The translations under genes and the position numbers were made by a program. A stretch of DNA of 64,000 nt from the NCBI GenBank assembly GCA_030248065.1, contig JASAMV010008781.1, positions 124,001-188,000 of the forward strand, given 5' to 3'. Positions within the stretch are counted from its first letter, which is position 1. Each line of letters starts with the position of its first letter. The notes below the pieces were generated by a model, which was given only the letters and a program-made list of their open reading frames with translations, was not told the origin of the DNA and made no database searches. Source of the stretch: Rhynchonema sp. JSB1_4 (lineage: Eukaryota; Nematoda; Chromadorea; Monhysterida; Xyalidae). Below are positions 24,501-33,698 of the stretch, one piece after another.

Positions 24501-27500
24501 GCACCTTGGTCGCGGCGTTTAGTGTACCTTAGGGGGGCCCCTCCCCCAGCAGTGTAGTTCCTGGTCCGGCGCGGCGGTTAGTGTGCGTACCCATTTTTTC
24601 GGAGCGGCGGTTGGTGTACCTCCCTGGCGGGAAGGGGGGGGGGAACCCAAATTCACGAAAATTCACTTTTTGAAGAGAAAATACGACCGATTTTTTCCCT
24701 TGTTGGAAAAAAATTCTCCATAAAAAGGTTATTTTGGCGACTTTTGACTTGACAACATTGACCTAAAAATCACCCATTTTAGGCCTGAAAATGCCCATTT
24801 TAGGCCTAAAAGACCTATTTTAGGTAAAAATTGAGGCGGTTAGTGAACCTGGTGCGGTGGTTAGTGTGCCAAGTACCTGTGTTGGAGGTGCTCTGGTACC
24901 TACTGTACCGGGCTCGGAGAGGGGGGATGCCTACTGTACCAGAGCCGACGGCCTGGGGGGGTTATGTGTTACGACCTCGGGCCGGGCCGCGATTTTGGGC
25001 TTTTGGCTCGGGCCGGGCCGGGCCGGGCACCCCGGCCCGAAGCTTCTGAAGTGACTTATTTTACTGAAAAAGTAAGGATTTTTTGTCAAAAATACGAAAA
25101 TTTCTGACGGATTCGGCAAGTAAGTGATCAGTATTGTGTATCTGACGACCTTTTCATGGAAAACAATGTATTTTCAAAGTGTACCATGCCAAACATCGGG
25201 GGGATACCTACTGCACCAGGCGAGGGGGATACCTACTGTACTGGGGGGCTACCCCCCCAGCTCCAACACTGCTAAGTACTAGTGTACCTTGGTCGCGGCG
25301 GTTAGTGTACCTTAGAGGGAGGAGGAACTACCCTCCCGCCAGGAACTACACTGGCTCACCCCGCCGCCCCTAATGTGGGCCTAAAGAAATCAATAACCTA
25401 ATACTGTTTGTTAACTGGCTGGGTCCCGAGTATCGAGGGAGCGCCCAACTTTGTCCCAACTAGGGTTAGAGGTCGGGAGGGGGGTACCCGACACCCGACA
25501 CCCGACATCTGGAAGCACCCGACACCTAGTTTTTGGAATAAAACAGGCAAATTTTTGCTCATTTGCATAATTAGTGCAATTTTTGGCTCTTCACACGAAA
25601 TAAACACCAAAATGTCACATTATGCGTCTTCGGACACATTTGGTTCGAAGAAAATTGCCCTAAAATGCCTAAAAATGCCCATTTTAGGGAAAAATTGAGG
25701 CGGTTAGTGTACTAGTGTAGTACACTAAGTGTACCTTGGTCGCGGCGGTTAGTGTACCTCAGGGTGGGGGCCCCACCTCTCCCCCCAGGAACTACACTGC
25801 CTCAACGTCAACCAGTTCCTGGTCCAGAGGGGGAGATAGCGGACCCACCCCCTGTTTTTTCGGAGGGGGAGATAGTGTACCCCGAGGGGGGAAGGGGGGA
25901 AGACCCAAATTCAGGAAAAAGTCACTTTTTGAGGGAGAAATCGACCTATTTTTCCCCATTTTTGGAAAACATTCTTCATAGGGTATTTTGGCGACTTTTG
26001 ACAACAGTGACCTGAACATCACCCATTTTAGGCATAAAAATGACAATTTTAGGCCTAAAATGCCTATTTTAGACCTAAAATGCCTATTTTAGGCAAAAGT
26101 TGGGGGAGATAGTCAGCGTAGTACTTGGCCAGGGTGTTGACGATAGATAGATTGGGACCCGAAACGTGTTGACGATAAATAGATGACCAAAGTCCGAAAT
26201 CTGGGGGGGTCAACCCAAACTGTTGACGATAGATAGATGGTGGGGGTCGCCAAAAATTAAGGTATAGTATAGTGTACTAAGTAGATAATAATGTGTGATT
26301 ATTAATGAAAATGCACTTAGATGTACTAAATCCGCGCGTAGCGCGCGGTTTTTGCCTATTTGGGGTAAAAATACCGATTTTGAGCCATTTCGAGTCAAAA
26401 ATATCAATTTTGGGGTCGATTGTTGTTGACGATAGATATTGTTCCCAGAATTTGTTGACGATAGATAGATTTGCCCATAAGTGTTGAGTTCCTGGTCCGG
26501 AGAGGGAGATAGCGGCAGTGTTGGAGGTACTCTGGAGGGGGGATACCTACTGTACCAGAGCCTGTACCTACTGTAGGTTGCCGCCCCGCCTGGGTAGCTA
26601 CACCACTGATTTTAGGCAAAAATTGGGGGAGATAGTGTACCCGGAGGGGGAGATAGGGGGATAGTGTACCACCCGAGGGGGAGATAGCATACCCGAGGGG
26701 GACCCCCTCCCCCAGGAACTACACTGCTGATGCCTACTGTACTGGGGGGCTGCCCCCAAACTCCCCCACCTCCAACACTGGATAGCGGACCCTCCGTTTT
26801 TTTCGGAGGGGGAGATAGTGTACCCCCGAGGGGGAAGGGGAAGGGGGGAAGACCCAAATTCAGGAAAAAGTCACTTTTTGAGGTAGAAAATTTGACCTAT
26901 TTTTTGCCCCTTTTTGGAAAGAATTTTTCATGGCGTCTTTTGGCAACATTGACCGAAAAATCACGTATTTTAGGCCTAAAATGCCCATTTTGGGCCTAAA
27001 AAGGTCTACTTTAGGCAAAAATTGGGGGAGAAAGTGTACCCGGAGGAGGACATGGGGGATACATAGTGCACCACCTGAGGGGGAGATAGCGTACCCGAGG
27101 GTGGACCCCCTCATTCCCAGGAACTACACTGCCTGAGGAGAAGATAGCCACCCGCAGGCAGAGGGGGACCTCTCTCCCCAGAAACTACACCGACGTCAAC
27201 ACATTTCTGGTCAGGGTAGTACTTGGAGGGGGGTGGGGGGTCCCCCCAAATTCATCTATCTATCGTCAACACTTTTTGATTTCATCTATCTATCGTCAAC
27301 ACTTATGGGCAAATCTATCTATCGTCAACAAATTCTGGGAACAATCTATCTATCGTCAACACATTTGGACCCCAAAATGGGTATTTTTGCCTCAAAATCG
27401 GTATTTTTTGTCCCAAATAGGCGAAAAATCGCGCGCTACGCGCGGATTTAGTACATCTTAGATCTAAGTACATTTTCATTAATATTTACACATTATTACC

Positions 27501-28134
27501 TACTTAGTGCACTGTACTATACCTTGATTTTTGGCGACCCCCCACCATCTGTCTATCGTCAACAAGTTTGGGTCGACCCCCCAGATTTCGGACTTGGGTC
27601 ATCTATCTATCGTCAACACATTTCGGGTCCCAATCTATCTATCGTCAACACCCTGACCAAGTACTACACTGTTTCTGGTCCCCCCCAACCTATCAATCGT
27701 CAAATTCAAATTCAAATTTTATCTGTAAGCTCACGCAAAGACCTTCAGGAGATCCGGCAAACACCTAAAAAAGAGACATATCAGTAAATAGCACACAAAA
27801 TTATAATCATGAATGAACAAACGACAAAACGTGCCAGAGAAATTCTAAACCAACCAAATCGTCAACAACCTGGCCAGGTACGCTGCTGGGTCCACCAGCC
27901 ACGGCAATGGCGTCGAACACAGGCCGGACCGAAATTTTACGTTCAATTTTGGAAACAGAAGAAACGCAACTAAAATCCAACCTTGTCGATGCGCACGACG
28001 TTCGCACCGAAGTCTGACAAAATCATTCCACAATGCGGCACAGGTGCAAGGCCAGCGAACTCGATCACTGTTATTGCAGCAAGCGGGCCGCCCTTCGCTT
28101 TCCTTGTTGTCGTGTTCATTGCACGTTTGAGCAT
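21558..28134 (-). CDS. AMACR: Alpha-methylacyl-CoA racemase
   Basis: Exons in transcription order: 27982-28134, 24290-24428, 23820-23963, 23061-23221, 22613-22808, 22213-22335, 21558-21856; 404 aa, all phases agree. A class III CoA-transferase-family racemase that converts (2R)- to (2S)-methylacyl-CoA for beta-oxidation of branched fatty acids and bile-acid-type side chains. Visible landmarks: [72 protein letters not shown] (catalytic His), [17 protein letters not shown] (catalytic Asp), [39 protein letters not shown]. It ends -AKM, which fits the peroxisomal PTS1 consensus [SAC][KRH][LM]. The start is ambiguous (28134, 28119 or an upstream in-frame Met at 28203). Intron 1 (3.5 kb) is full of MITEs and a LINE tail, against a few hundred bases for the other introns. 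Confidence 0.92.
24440..24549. mobile_element. Truncated type A MITE, right half
   Basis: Core ACACCCATTTTAGGACTAAA followed by two diverged GGCGGTTAGTGTACC-type repeats and the C-rich end CCCCTCCCCCAG. The final GAACTACACTG is missing because the next element starts directly at 24550. Confidence 0.6.
24550..25353. mobile_element. Type A hAT-like MITE, interrupted by a type C MITE
   Basis: Begins CAGTGTAGTTCCTGGTCCGG and ends GCCAGGAACTACACTG, with GGCGGTTAGTGTACC-type repeats at both ends and the AAAATGCCCATTTTAGGCC core. A complete type C element (24877-25271) lies inside it. Without the insert it would be about 400 bp, matching the intact copy at 13225. The outer flanks do not form an 8-bp duplication, because it abuts another truncated MITE. 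Confidence 0.8.
24877..25271. mobile_element. hAT-like MITE, type C (TACCTACTGTACC repeats), nested
   Basis: Left end CTGTGTTGGAGGTGCTCTGG, right end CAGCTCCAACACTG. Flanks CCAAGTAC (24869-24876) and CTAAGTAC (25272-25279) are an 8-bp duplication with one mismatch. Two copies per side of a TACCTACTGTACC-like repeat lie near the ends, and the core has GGGCCGGGCC repeats plus the block also found at 13809-13984. Non-coding. Confidence 0.8.
25354..26113. mobile_element. MITE fragments (type A right end, type E left part)
   Basis: 25680-25798 is a type A right half ending GGAACTACACTG. 25813 onward opens CAGTTCCTGGTCC, a shortened left terminus, followed by GAGGGGGAGATAGTGTACCC repeats (type E) and the shared AAATGCCTATTTTAG core. 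Around 25478-25520 there is a CGACACCCGACACC tandem repeat. Confidence 0.65.
26114..26483. mobile_element. Type D MITE (TTGACGATAGATAGAT repeats), right end missing
   Basis: Left terminus CAGCGTAGTACTTGGCCAGG, then copies of GTTGACGATAGATAGAT, a core with CCGCGCGTAGCGCGCGG, and further copies up to 26476, where type E sequence (GTTCCTGGTCC) takes over. It aligns in inverse orientation with the complete element at 27212-27671. Confidence 0.75.
26516..26780. mobile_element. Type C MITE nested in type E, with 8-bp duplication
   Basis: Begins CAGTGTTGGAGGTACTCTGG and ends CACCTCCAACACTG, with the exact duplication GATAGCGG at 26508-26515 and 26781-26788. Copies of ACCTACTGTACC lie inside. A type E right end (about 26608-26728, ending GGAACTACACTG) sits within it, so this stretch has at least three layers. 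Confidence 0.78.
26789..27203. mobile_element. Type E MITE remainder (GAGGGGGAGATAGTGTACC repeats)
   Basis: Continues the type E element split by the type C insertion: GATAGCGGACCCTCCG, G-rich spacer, core AATGCCCATTTTGGGCC, then three GGGGGAGATAG-type repeats and the right end CCCAGGAACTACACTG near 27133. A second, more diverged right end (CCAGAAACTACAC) follows at about 27179. Confidence 0.65.
27212..27671. mobile_element. hAT-like MITE, type D (ATCTATCTATCGTCAACA repeats), complete
   Basis: Left end CAGGGTAGTACTTGG, right end CCAAGTACTACACTG, exact 8-bp duplications TTTCTGGT at 27204-27211 and 27672-27679. Four copies of ATCTATCTATCGTCAACA on the left and three on the right, all in the same orientation. 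The core carries the palindrome CGCGCGCTACGCGCG. Non-coding, 460 bp. Confidence 0.9.
27703..27775 (-). mobile_element. LINE 3' tail, minus strand
   Basis: On the minus strand it reads GTGTTTGCCGGATCTCCTGA, GGTCTTTGCGTGAGCTT, then ATAAAATTTGAATTTGAATT. This matches the 3' UTR and tandem tail of the LINE copy at 14660-15303. Only the extreme 3' end is present. Confidence 0.8.
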
Positions 28135-28734
28135 ATCTTTGGTTGCTGCCTGCCAGCCAGTAACCCACTGCAATTGACGGACAGGGACACAGCAGAGATT
28201 CACACAAACCGGAATCCAACTGACGCGAAACTGCCGTATCCTAATTGTGTTGAGGTCTCGCTTCAGGCTTTAAATTAGGCGTGGACATGAGAAATGTGCA
28301 CAGCGCCCAGGTCTTCCTGGCTGGGGCCGGGGCCGCACCCCAACTCGAAGTGTCGCCGGCTGAGCATTGCAGTTATTTTGTTGTAATTGAAAGGTTTTTC
28401 TGATTTATATCATGGTTGCTTTGAGGTGGCCCTGAAAAGGGGTGTTGGGTGAGGGTAAGTGGTCCGAAGAGCGGGGTTTCGTTTCAAGCCAGTCAGTTCT
28501 TCACGGTGTTGCGGTGTTTTAGGCATGTTAGGTGTCTTAGGCACTTAGGCTTAAACTTAGGTTTGTAATGGATGCCAAAATCGTTTTCAGCGACCCTGAA
28601 GACCCCTGGAGGAGTTTTTACGGCATTTCCATACGTATTTTGGCAATTTTTCTACCAGGTCCCGTATATTTAAGGAGTGCCGGTCGCCGCCCGAAGGTGA
28701 GGCTTAGGCTTAGGCTTAACGAATTATCAGTGTG
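28135..28734. other. Intergenic, AMACR upstream region, with TTAGGC repeats
   Basis: No gene seen. Holds the presumed AMACR promoter. A TTAGGC-type run (GGCTTAGGCTTAGGCTTA) is at 28701-28718, with scattered TTAGG words at 28525-28565. Confidence 0.45.
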
Positions 28735-29440
28735 ATCATATGTATTTTCCGTCCACCGAATGAGAAAATGCGCTTACTCGATATAAAACAAAAAATACAA
28801 GAAGAAAAATGCCTGCTGTCGCACGGCAAGAATCAGGATATGGTTCTCGGTATCATGCTGGTCGCATATAAAACACCTATACAAGATTGTTTACTCTCCA
28901 AAGTAAAAAGATATCAGTGACTACGCACAGGAGCAAAAGGCGACTAAAAACATCATCGAAACAGAAGAAAAGCTTAAAAATGAACAGGACTTAGAAAGAG
29001 GCATTGCATTCCATTTGAATAGTGAATTAAAAAGTGATACGCCTTCAGGGAACCATATTGCGGCCAATAGCGCAATGAGGCGACGACGGCAAGCTGTCAC
29101 AAGTTCGATTCGTACTAGTACCGGCATAAAGAGTGGGTAAAACGATTATGCCTTGGCCGCAATATGGTTCCTTGATGGCGTATCGCTTTTTAATTCACTT
29201 TTCAAATGGAATGCAATGCCTCTTTCTAAATCCTGTTGATTTTTTTGGCAAATAAGCTTTTCTTCTGTTTCGGTGATGTTTTTAGTCGCCTTATGCTCCT
29301 GTGCGTAATCACTGATATCTTTTTACTTTGGGGAGCAAACAATCTTGTATAGGTGCTTTATATGCGACCAGCATGATACCGAGAACCATATCCTGATTCT
29401 TGCCGCGCGACAGCAGGCATTTTTTATCGTATCGATCTAT
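28735..29440. repeat. Long imperfect inverted repeat (~300-bp arms) with a decayed reading frame
   Basis: The left arm (about 28735-29075) and right arm (about 29149-29440) are inverted copies around a short spacer, sharing blocks such as GCAAGAATCAGGATATGGTT and GGAACCATATTGCGGCC. The left arm has open protein-like frames, QEEKCLLSHGKNQDMVLGIM and, in another frame, SDYAQEQKATKNIIETEEKL running to a stop at about 29140. They look like pieces of one coding sequence separated by a frameshift. I do not recognise the family. No terminal duplications noted. Confidence 0.75.
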
Positions 29441-29749
29441 CGTATCTTTTGCACTCATTCTCATCTTGCTTATAATCACGCGATCTCTACTGTGAGTGTG
29501 AGCACGTCGTCTTTATTTGAAGGGAACAAAATTGTCGTTTATACGTATGGTATTTTATTGACGCGCTCACCCAGTCAAAAAGAATGAAATAATCACGATC
29601 TCAGTTGTAAGCTACAGTGTTCTATTGTGTTTCAATATATGGCACATCCGCATGCACACAGGCCGATATGAACACAAAATGCTGGTGAGAGGTCCTAGCA
29701 CCACATTGTTGACTGATCCCGCCTTCCTCATGCAAACAACAAACTCTCC

Positions 29750-32675
29750 CTAAAAAGCCCACAGGGGCAGTCGCGTCACGCCTACGTAACCATCGCTGTA
29801 TGGGTCTATAATGGGCATGGTTTCGTTCAATTCCTGCCATCCAGCTGATGTTTCACTCGAGTACATATAAATACGTTTGTTGACTTCATATTGGCCGTCG
29901 ACAATTTCCGTGTAGCCGCCAAAAACAATCAGCCCGAAATCGTTACGGTGTTCGATACGAAAGTCGATCATTTGAAACATTGCCAATGTGCGTGGCAACG
30001 ACGGCAAGATCGACCACCGATCCGGTCCCATTTGATAGCGTTCACACGAGTCTCTCACTTCCGTATGTGGCCATCCTGATGCTATTCCACCGCACACCTG
30101 AAACGCACCTAATACAATCGTTTCACGGTAGGCGTTTTCCGTACTTTCAAGCAAAGGCGAAGCAAGTAGTATGGTGGGCACGACTGATGAACACCTGCAT
30201 ACAGTAAGTATGAATGGGCAGACGCAAAAACGAATTTTGTTTGGATACCATAATTTGCGATTAACTGTGACCAAGTGCATTTGGGTGCAACAGTAAACGA
30301 ACGAAACGTCGATCAACATTCACGCTCACCACCAGCTCATTCCGTTCAGTTGCCACCATTGCGTGTGTGGCGCGCACGTGTTGCATACGTGCGTGTTCAT
30401 GCCACGTGTCATGCGTGTAGCTGTACGACACGAGCCGGTCCGACAGCTGGTACGAACAGTTGACGCCACCCGAAATCCACAACAAGTCCTGCAGTTCATT
30501 TGTGTTATAGTTGACCTCGATCGGATGTTTCGTTGGCAATAACCTTGTACTCGTTTTGTTACAGCACCCAATGCAGAATTTATGCTCGCTGATCCGCAAA
30601 TCAAGCGTGCCTCTGTGCACATGCTGGCCGACCTGTGCCACGCGAGGTGCGCTTTACGGATCAGGCAACGCTGTGGCACAAATTCTGCATTAGTTGTGGC
30701 AGGACTATACTAACGCGTGTAGAGGCACTGGCCGTACCCACGTAGAAGCACCAGTTCAGCGGCAGGTAACGTGTTTTCCACTCCACGCCCACGTACGGCT
30801 CCTGACCAAAGTCACACGACACGTGGCAGTTTTGGCGTGGGGGAAACCTGATTGAAATCTTACCGGAATATTTGCGAGTCGGTTCACGAAAATTCTGCCG
30901 AACTTTTTCCCATGCAGCCCCCCCCGGAATAGAAAACCGTGTTTTTTCGAATATACTCCGACGACTCTACTTCGGTTTAATGTTTGAAGCAAAAGGCCAT
31001 CCTTGTTTCGTTTCCATCTTTTCCCAATCGAGCCCCCGGGCACATGGAAAACTGCGTGTGTAAATACTGACGTGTAACATGCCCGTCCTTCCGGGCGTGC
31101 ACAAAATGCAGCCCGATTCGTGGACGTTTCATGCGCGGGGCATTTCGAGTAACACCCATTGAGCCTAAGGGCGGACTTGGGTTGAACACGGAACACGGAA
31201 CACGGAAATATTTCCGTGTTCCGTGTTCCGTGATAAAATTTTTAAAATCACGGAACACGGAAATATTTCCGTGCACGGAAATATTTCCGTGTTCCGTGTT
31301 CCGTGATAATTTTTAAAATCACGGAACACGGAAATATTTCCGTGACACGGAAATATTTCCGTGTTCCGTGTTCCGTGATAACTTTGAAAATCACGGAACA
31401 CGGAAATATTTTCGTGTTCCGTGATTTTCAAAATTATCACGGAACACGGAACACGGAAATATTTCCGTGTTCCGTGATTTTCAAAATTTTGTCACGGAAC
31501 ACGGAACACGGAAATATTTCCGTGCACGGAAATATTTCCGTGACACGGAAATCCATGAAACTGGTTTGTATGTAAATTATTTCCGTGTTCCGTGTTCCGT
31601 GTTCAACCTAAGTCCGCCCTAATGGGGCGCAATCGGGCACAAAATTGCCGTTTCCTGCACGCTCGGACAGGTGCACGATGAAAAAAAGATTTTTGCATGT
31701 GCAGTTCACAAAGAAACTCATCACTTTCGAGAGAGAATTATAGAACAGCATGTTGTGTGACTAACGCGTACTAGATCGCCAAGATACCACACTGTGATGC
31801 CAAGCCCATCGATACAAACCTACCCAATGGCGCATCCACATGCGTACAGTAGACCGAGGTCTGGTATGGCTCCTATTGAGGCTGAAAACAAGATCATGCA
31901 TAAGAAAAATTGTCGTGTGATTCGAGGAATTTGACACCATGTGATTCCGATCCGATTATCAATTGCCGAGTAGTCGTCCTCGAAACTTTGTATATATTTA
32001 GTTGAACATCTTTTACGGCCTGCCGTAACCTTGGCATAGTGGTAATGGTAAATGCGAATGTGCTTTGGACGAAACGCAGATAGCCGCGGTGTGAGACTTT
32101 GGGTCGAAACCGCAACCCACCACGCGTCATATGCGCTGCACGTACCCACATCGCATACCAAGGCAATAAGAGTGTGAATTGAATCATGTCTCGGTTGTGT
32201 TATTGATTATGAAGTGAAGGTGTCCCACCTCCATCACGACTCAGTCCATCCTTGGATGTGTCGTTGATTCGTTGCCAGTCACAGCACACATACACCTCAT
32301 TGCCCCATCGATTGTCGGTGGGCAACGGTTCGGCGCCCGACCTCCCAATCGAATACATTCGACGATTGAGTGTCACCAACGTGCTCAGATGGTTAGGGGG
32401 CGGACGCGGGGCGGTGCTGTTGTCCGCAAAGAACAGCTCCGATAACGTTAACCGCCCAGTGGAGGACACGTTCATGTATTGGGTGGCATTGTAGTGCACC
32501 AGCAGGTACGTGACTGCAAGGGGACTTGATCGCAAACGTAGCCATACTCTTAACAAAACCAGTCACAGCACAATTCAAAATTACCATCTTCAATATCACT
32601 TGATGTTTCGACAAACTCCGCAACACAGGGTAGCTGCACGCCCACAAATAGAACTCCGAGCAATGCGTGAAACAT
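29750..32675 (-). CDS. Secreted kelch-repeat protein (paralogue 2)
   Basis: Exons in transcription order: 32585-32675, about 32232-32546, 32030-32135, 30330-30515, 29786-30097 (or to the in-frame stop at 29750). A signal peptide (MFHALLGVLFVGVQLPCVA) precedes blocks with kelch character: LSTLVTLNRRMYSIG, RIYHYHYAKVNYN, DLLWISGG...VSYSYTHDTWHEHARM, HAMVATERNELVVCGG, SCERYQMGPDRWSILPSLP, LIVFGGYTEIVDG. The di-Gly and Tyr...Trp spacing suits a beta-propeller. Sequons (NAT, NVS, NST, NDT) support an extracellular product. Exon phases match the PAN-TSP1-kelch gene at 34945-40084, from which it differs by lacking the N-terminal domains. The join between exons 2 and 3 is not resolved. The third intron holds the palindromic element at 31169-31619. 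Confidence 0.75.
31169..31619. mobile_element. TIR element filled with ACGGAAATATTTCCGT palindromes
   Basis: Left end GGGCGGACTTGGGTTGAACA, right end complementary (GTTCAACCTAAGTCCGCCC), flanked by TAA on both sides (31166-31168 and 31620-31622), compatible with a 3-bp or TA target duplication. The interior is an array of CGGAACACGGAAATATTTCC palindromes separated by short ATAAAATTTTTAAAAT-like spacers. No coding capacity. It lies in an intron of the kelch gene. Confidence 0.85.
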
Positions 32676-33698
32676 TATTCAAACAAAAGTGCATCACTCA
32701 CTCAATAAAACTGCCATAAAGTTAACATCATTTTTTTAGCAAAATATACATTGCCGTTGATCACTGTGCGCTTGTGACACAATGAAATCAGGAATCGTGT
32801 ATCAGCAGCGTCATTTATACGTCACATGGCACCAGACACAACTTGAGTTCCCATGCGGATTACTTCTAACCAAAGCTGGTCTAACGTAAAGGCGTTGGCC
32901 GTTATCAGTCGCATCCGGCCGTTTTTGGCCTGGGAAGCTCAATTGAAACCCGTCAAAAGCGCATTTCAGGTTGACAGGAAACAATTATTGCTAACATGGG
33001 TGGCTCCAAGAATTAATGGAACAAATAAAATCATTCTATACCTTGCTCATTGTTTGAAAAAGAAGTACACACAGCACAGGCAGAATAAAAAAGTCTAACA
33101 GAGGTGATCAGATCAAAGCAAATTGGATGGAATCGATGAGATATTCACGGAAAATGGATGTGATTCTCGTTGTGCCCCACATTTATTTGGACCCTGAAAT
33201 AAGAGCGGAAGTACATGGTTCTATCATGGCCAACAGCTTCGTGTGTGTTGTGGTACCATACTATAGGTATAGGTAATGAAGTGCACTGGGTGCTGCCTTT
33301 GCACCAAAGATGATAGATTTTAATAACGATGCGATTTAGCCTTGTGGGCACATTTCGTTAGATCTGTGGATGCAGTTTCATTGTCGTACAGGTAATGAAG
33401 CACCAGCTGCAATTTTAGGCTGGTTGGCGCCTGGAGGTTCGGTGGCATGCACCATTTATACCTTGCATCTTTTGTGTGGAGCCTGCGCAGGTTCGTGACC
33501 ATGCAGACGCAGGTCTCAAACAGCCTAAAATTGCAATGCGATAGCCGTCTGTGTTGTGGTTGAGACGGACAGACATCTGATGCGTGTTCGTGTTCGTTGC
33601 GTGTATCGAAACAAGACAAAATTTTAAGTGACCTTTATTTCTTGCGCTCATTTCACGCTTGGAAGGTGAAACAATGTAGTTCGAAGAACCAAGCTCCA
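32676..33698. other. Intergenic with a hairpin
   Basis: No gene supported. GCAATTTTAGGCTG at 33409 and its complement CAGCCTAAAATTGC ending at 33534 form an inverted pair 98 nt apart, perhaps a small foldback element. Confidence 0.5.

Noticed and set aside
27212..27679. ATCTATCTATCGTCAACA repeats as a possible CRISPR array
   Set aside because: Repeats are clustered near the two ends of an element with TIRs and an 8-bp duplication, spacing is irregular, and the genome is eukaryotic.
28701..28718. Telomere or subtelomere
   Set aside because: Only three TTAGGC units, with ordinary genes on both sides.
31165..31575. Open frames with repeated FRVP/EIFPC peptides
   Set aside because: Translation of the palindromic repeat array; present on both strands, so not protein-coding.
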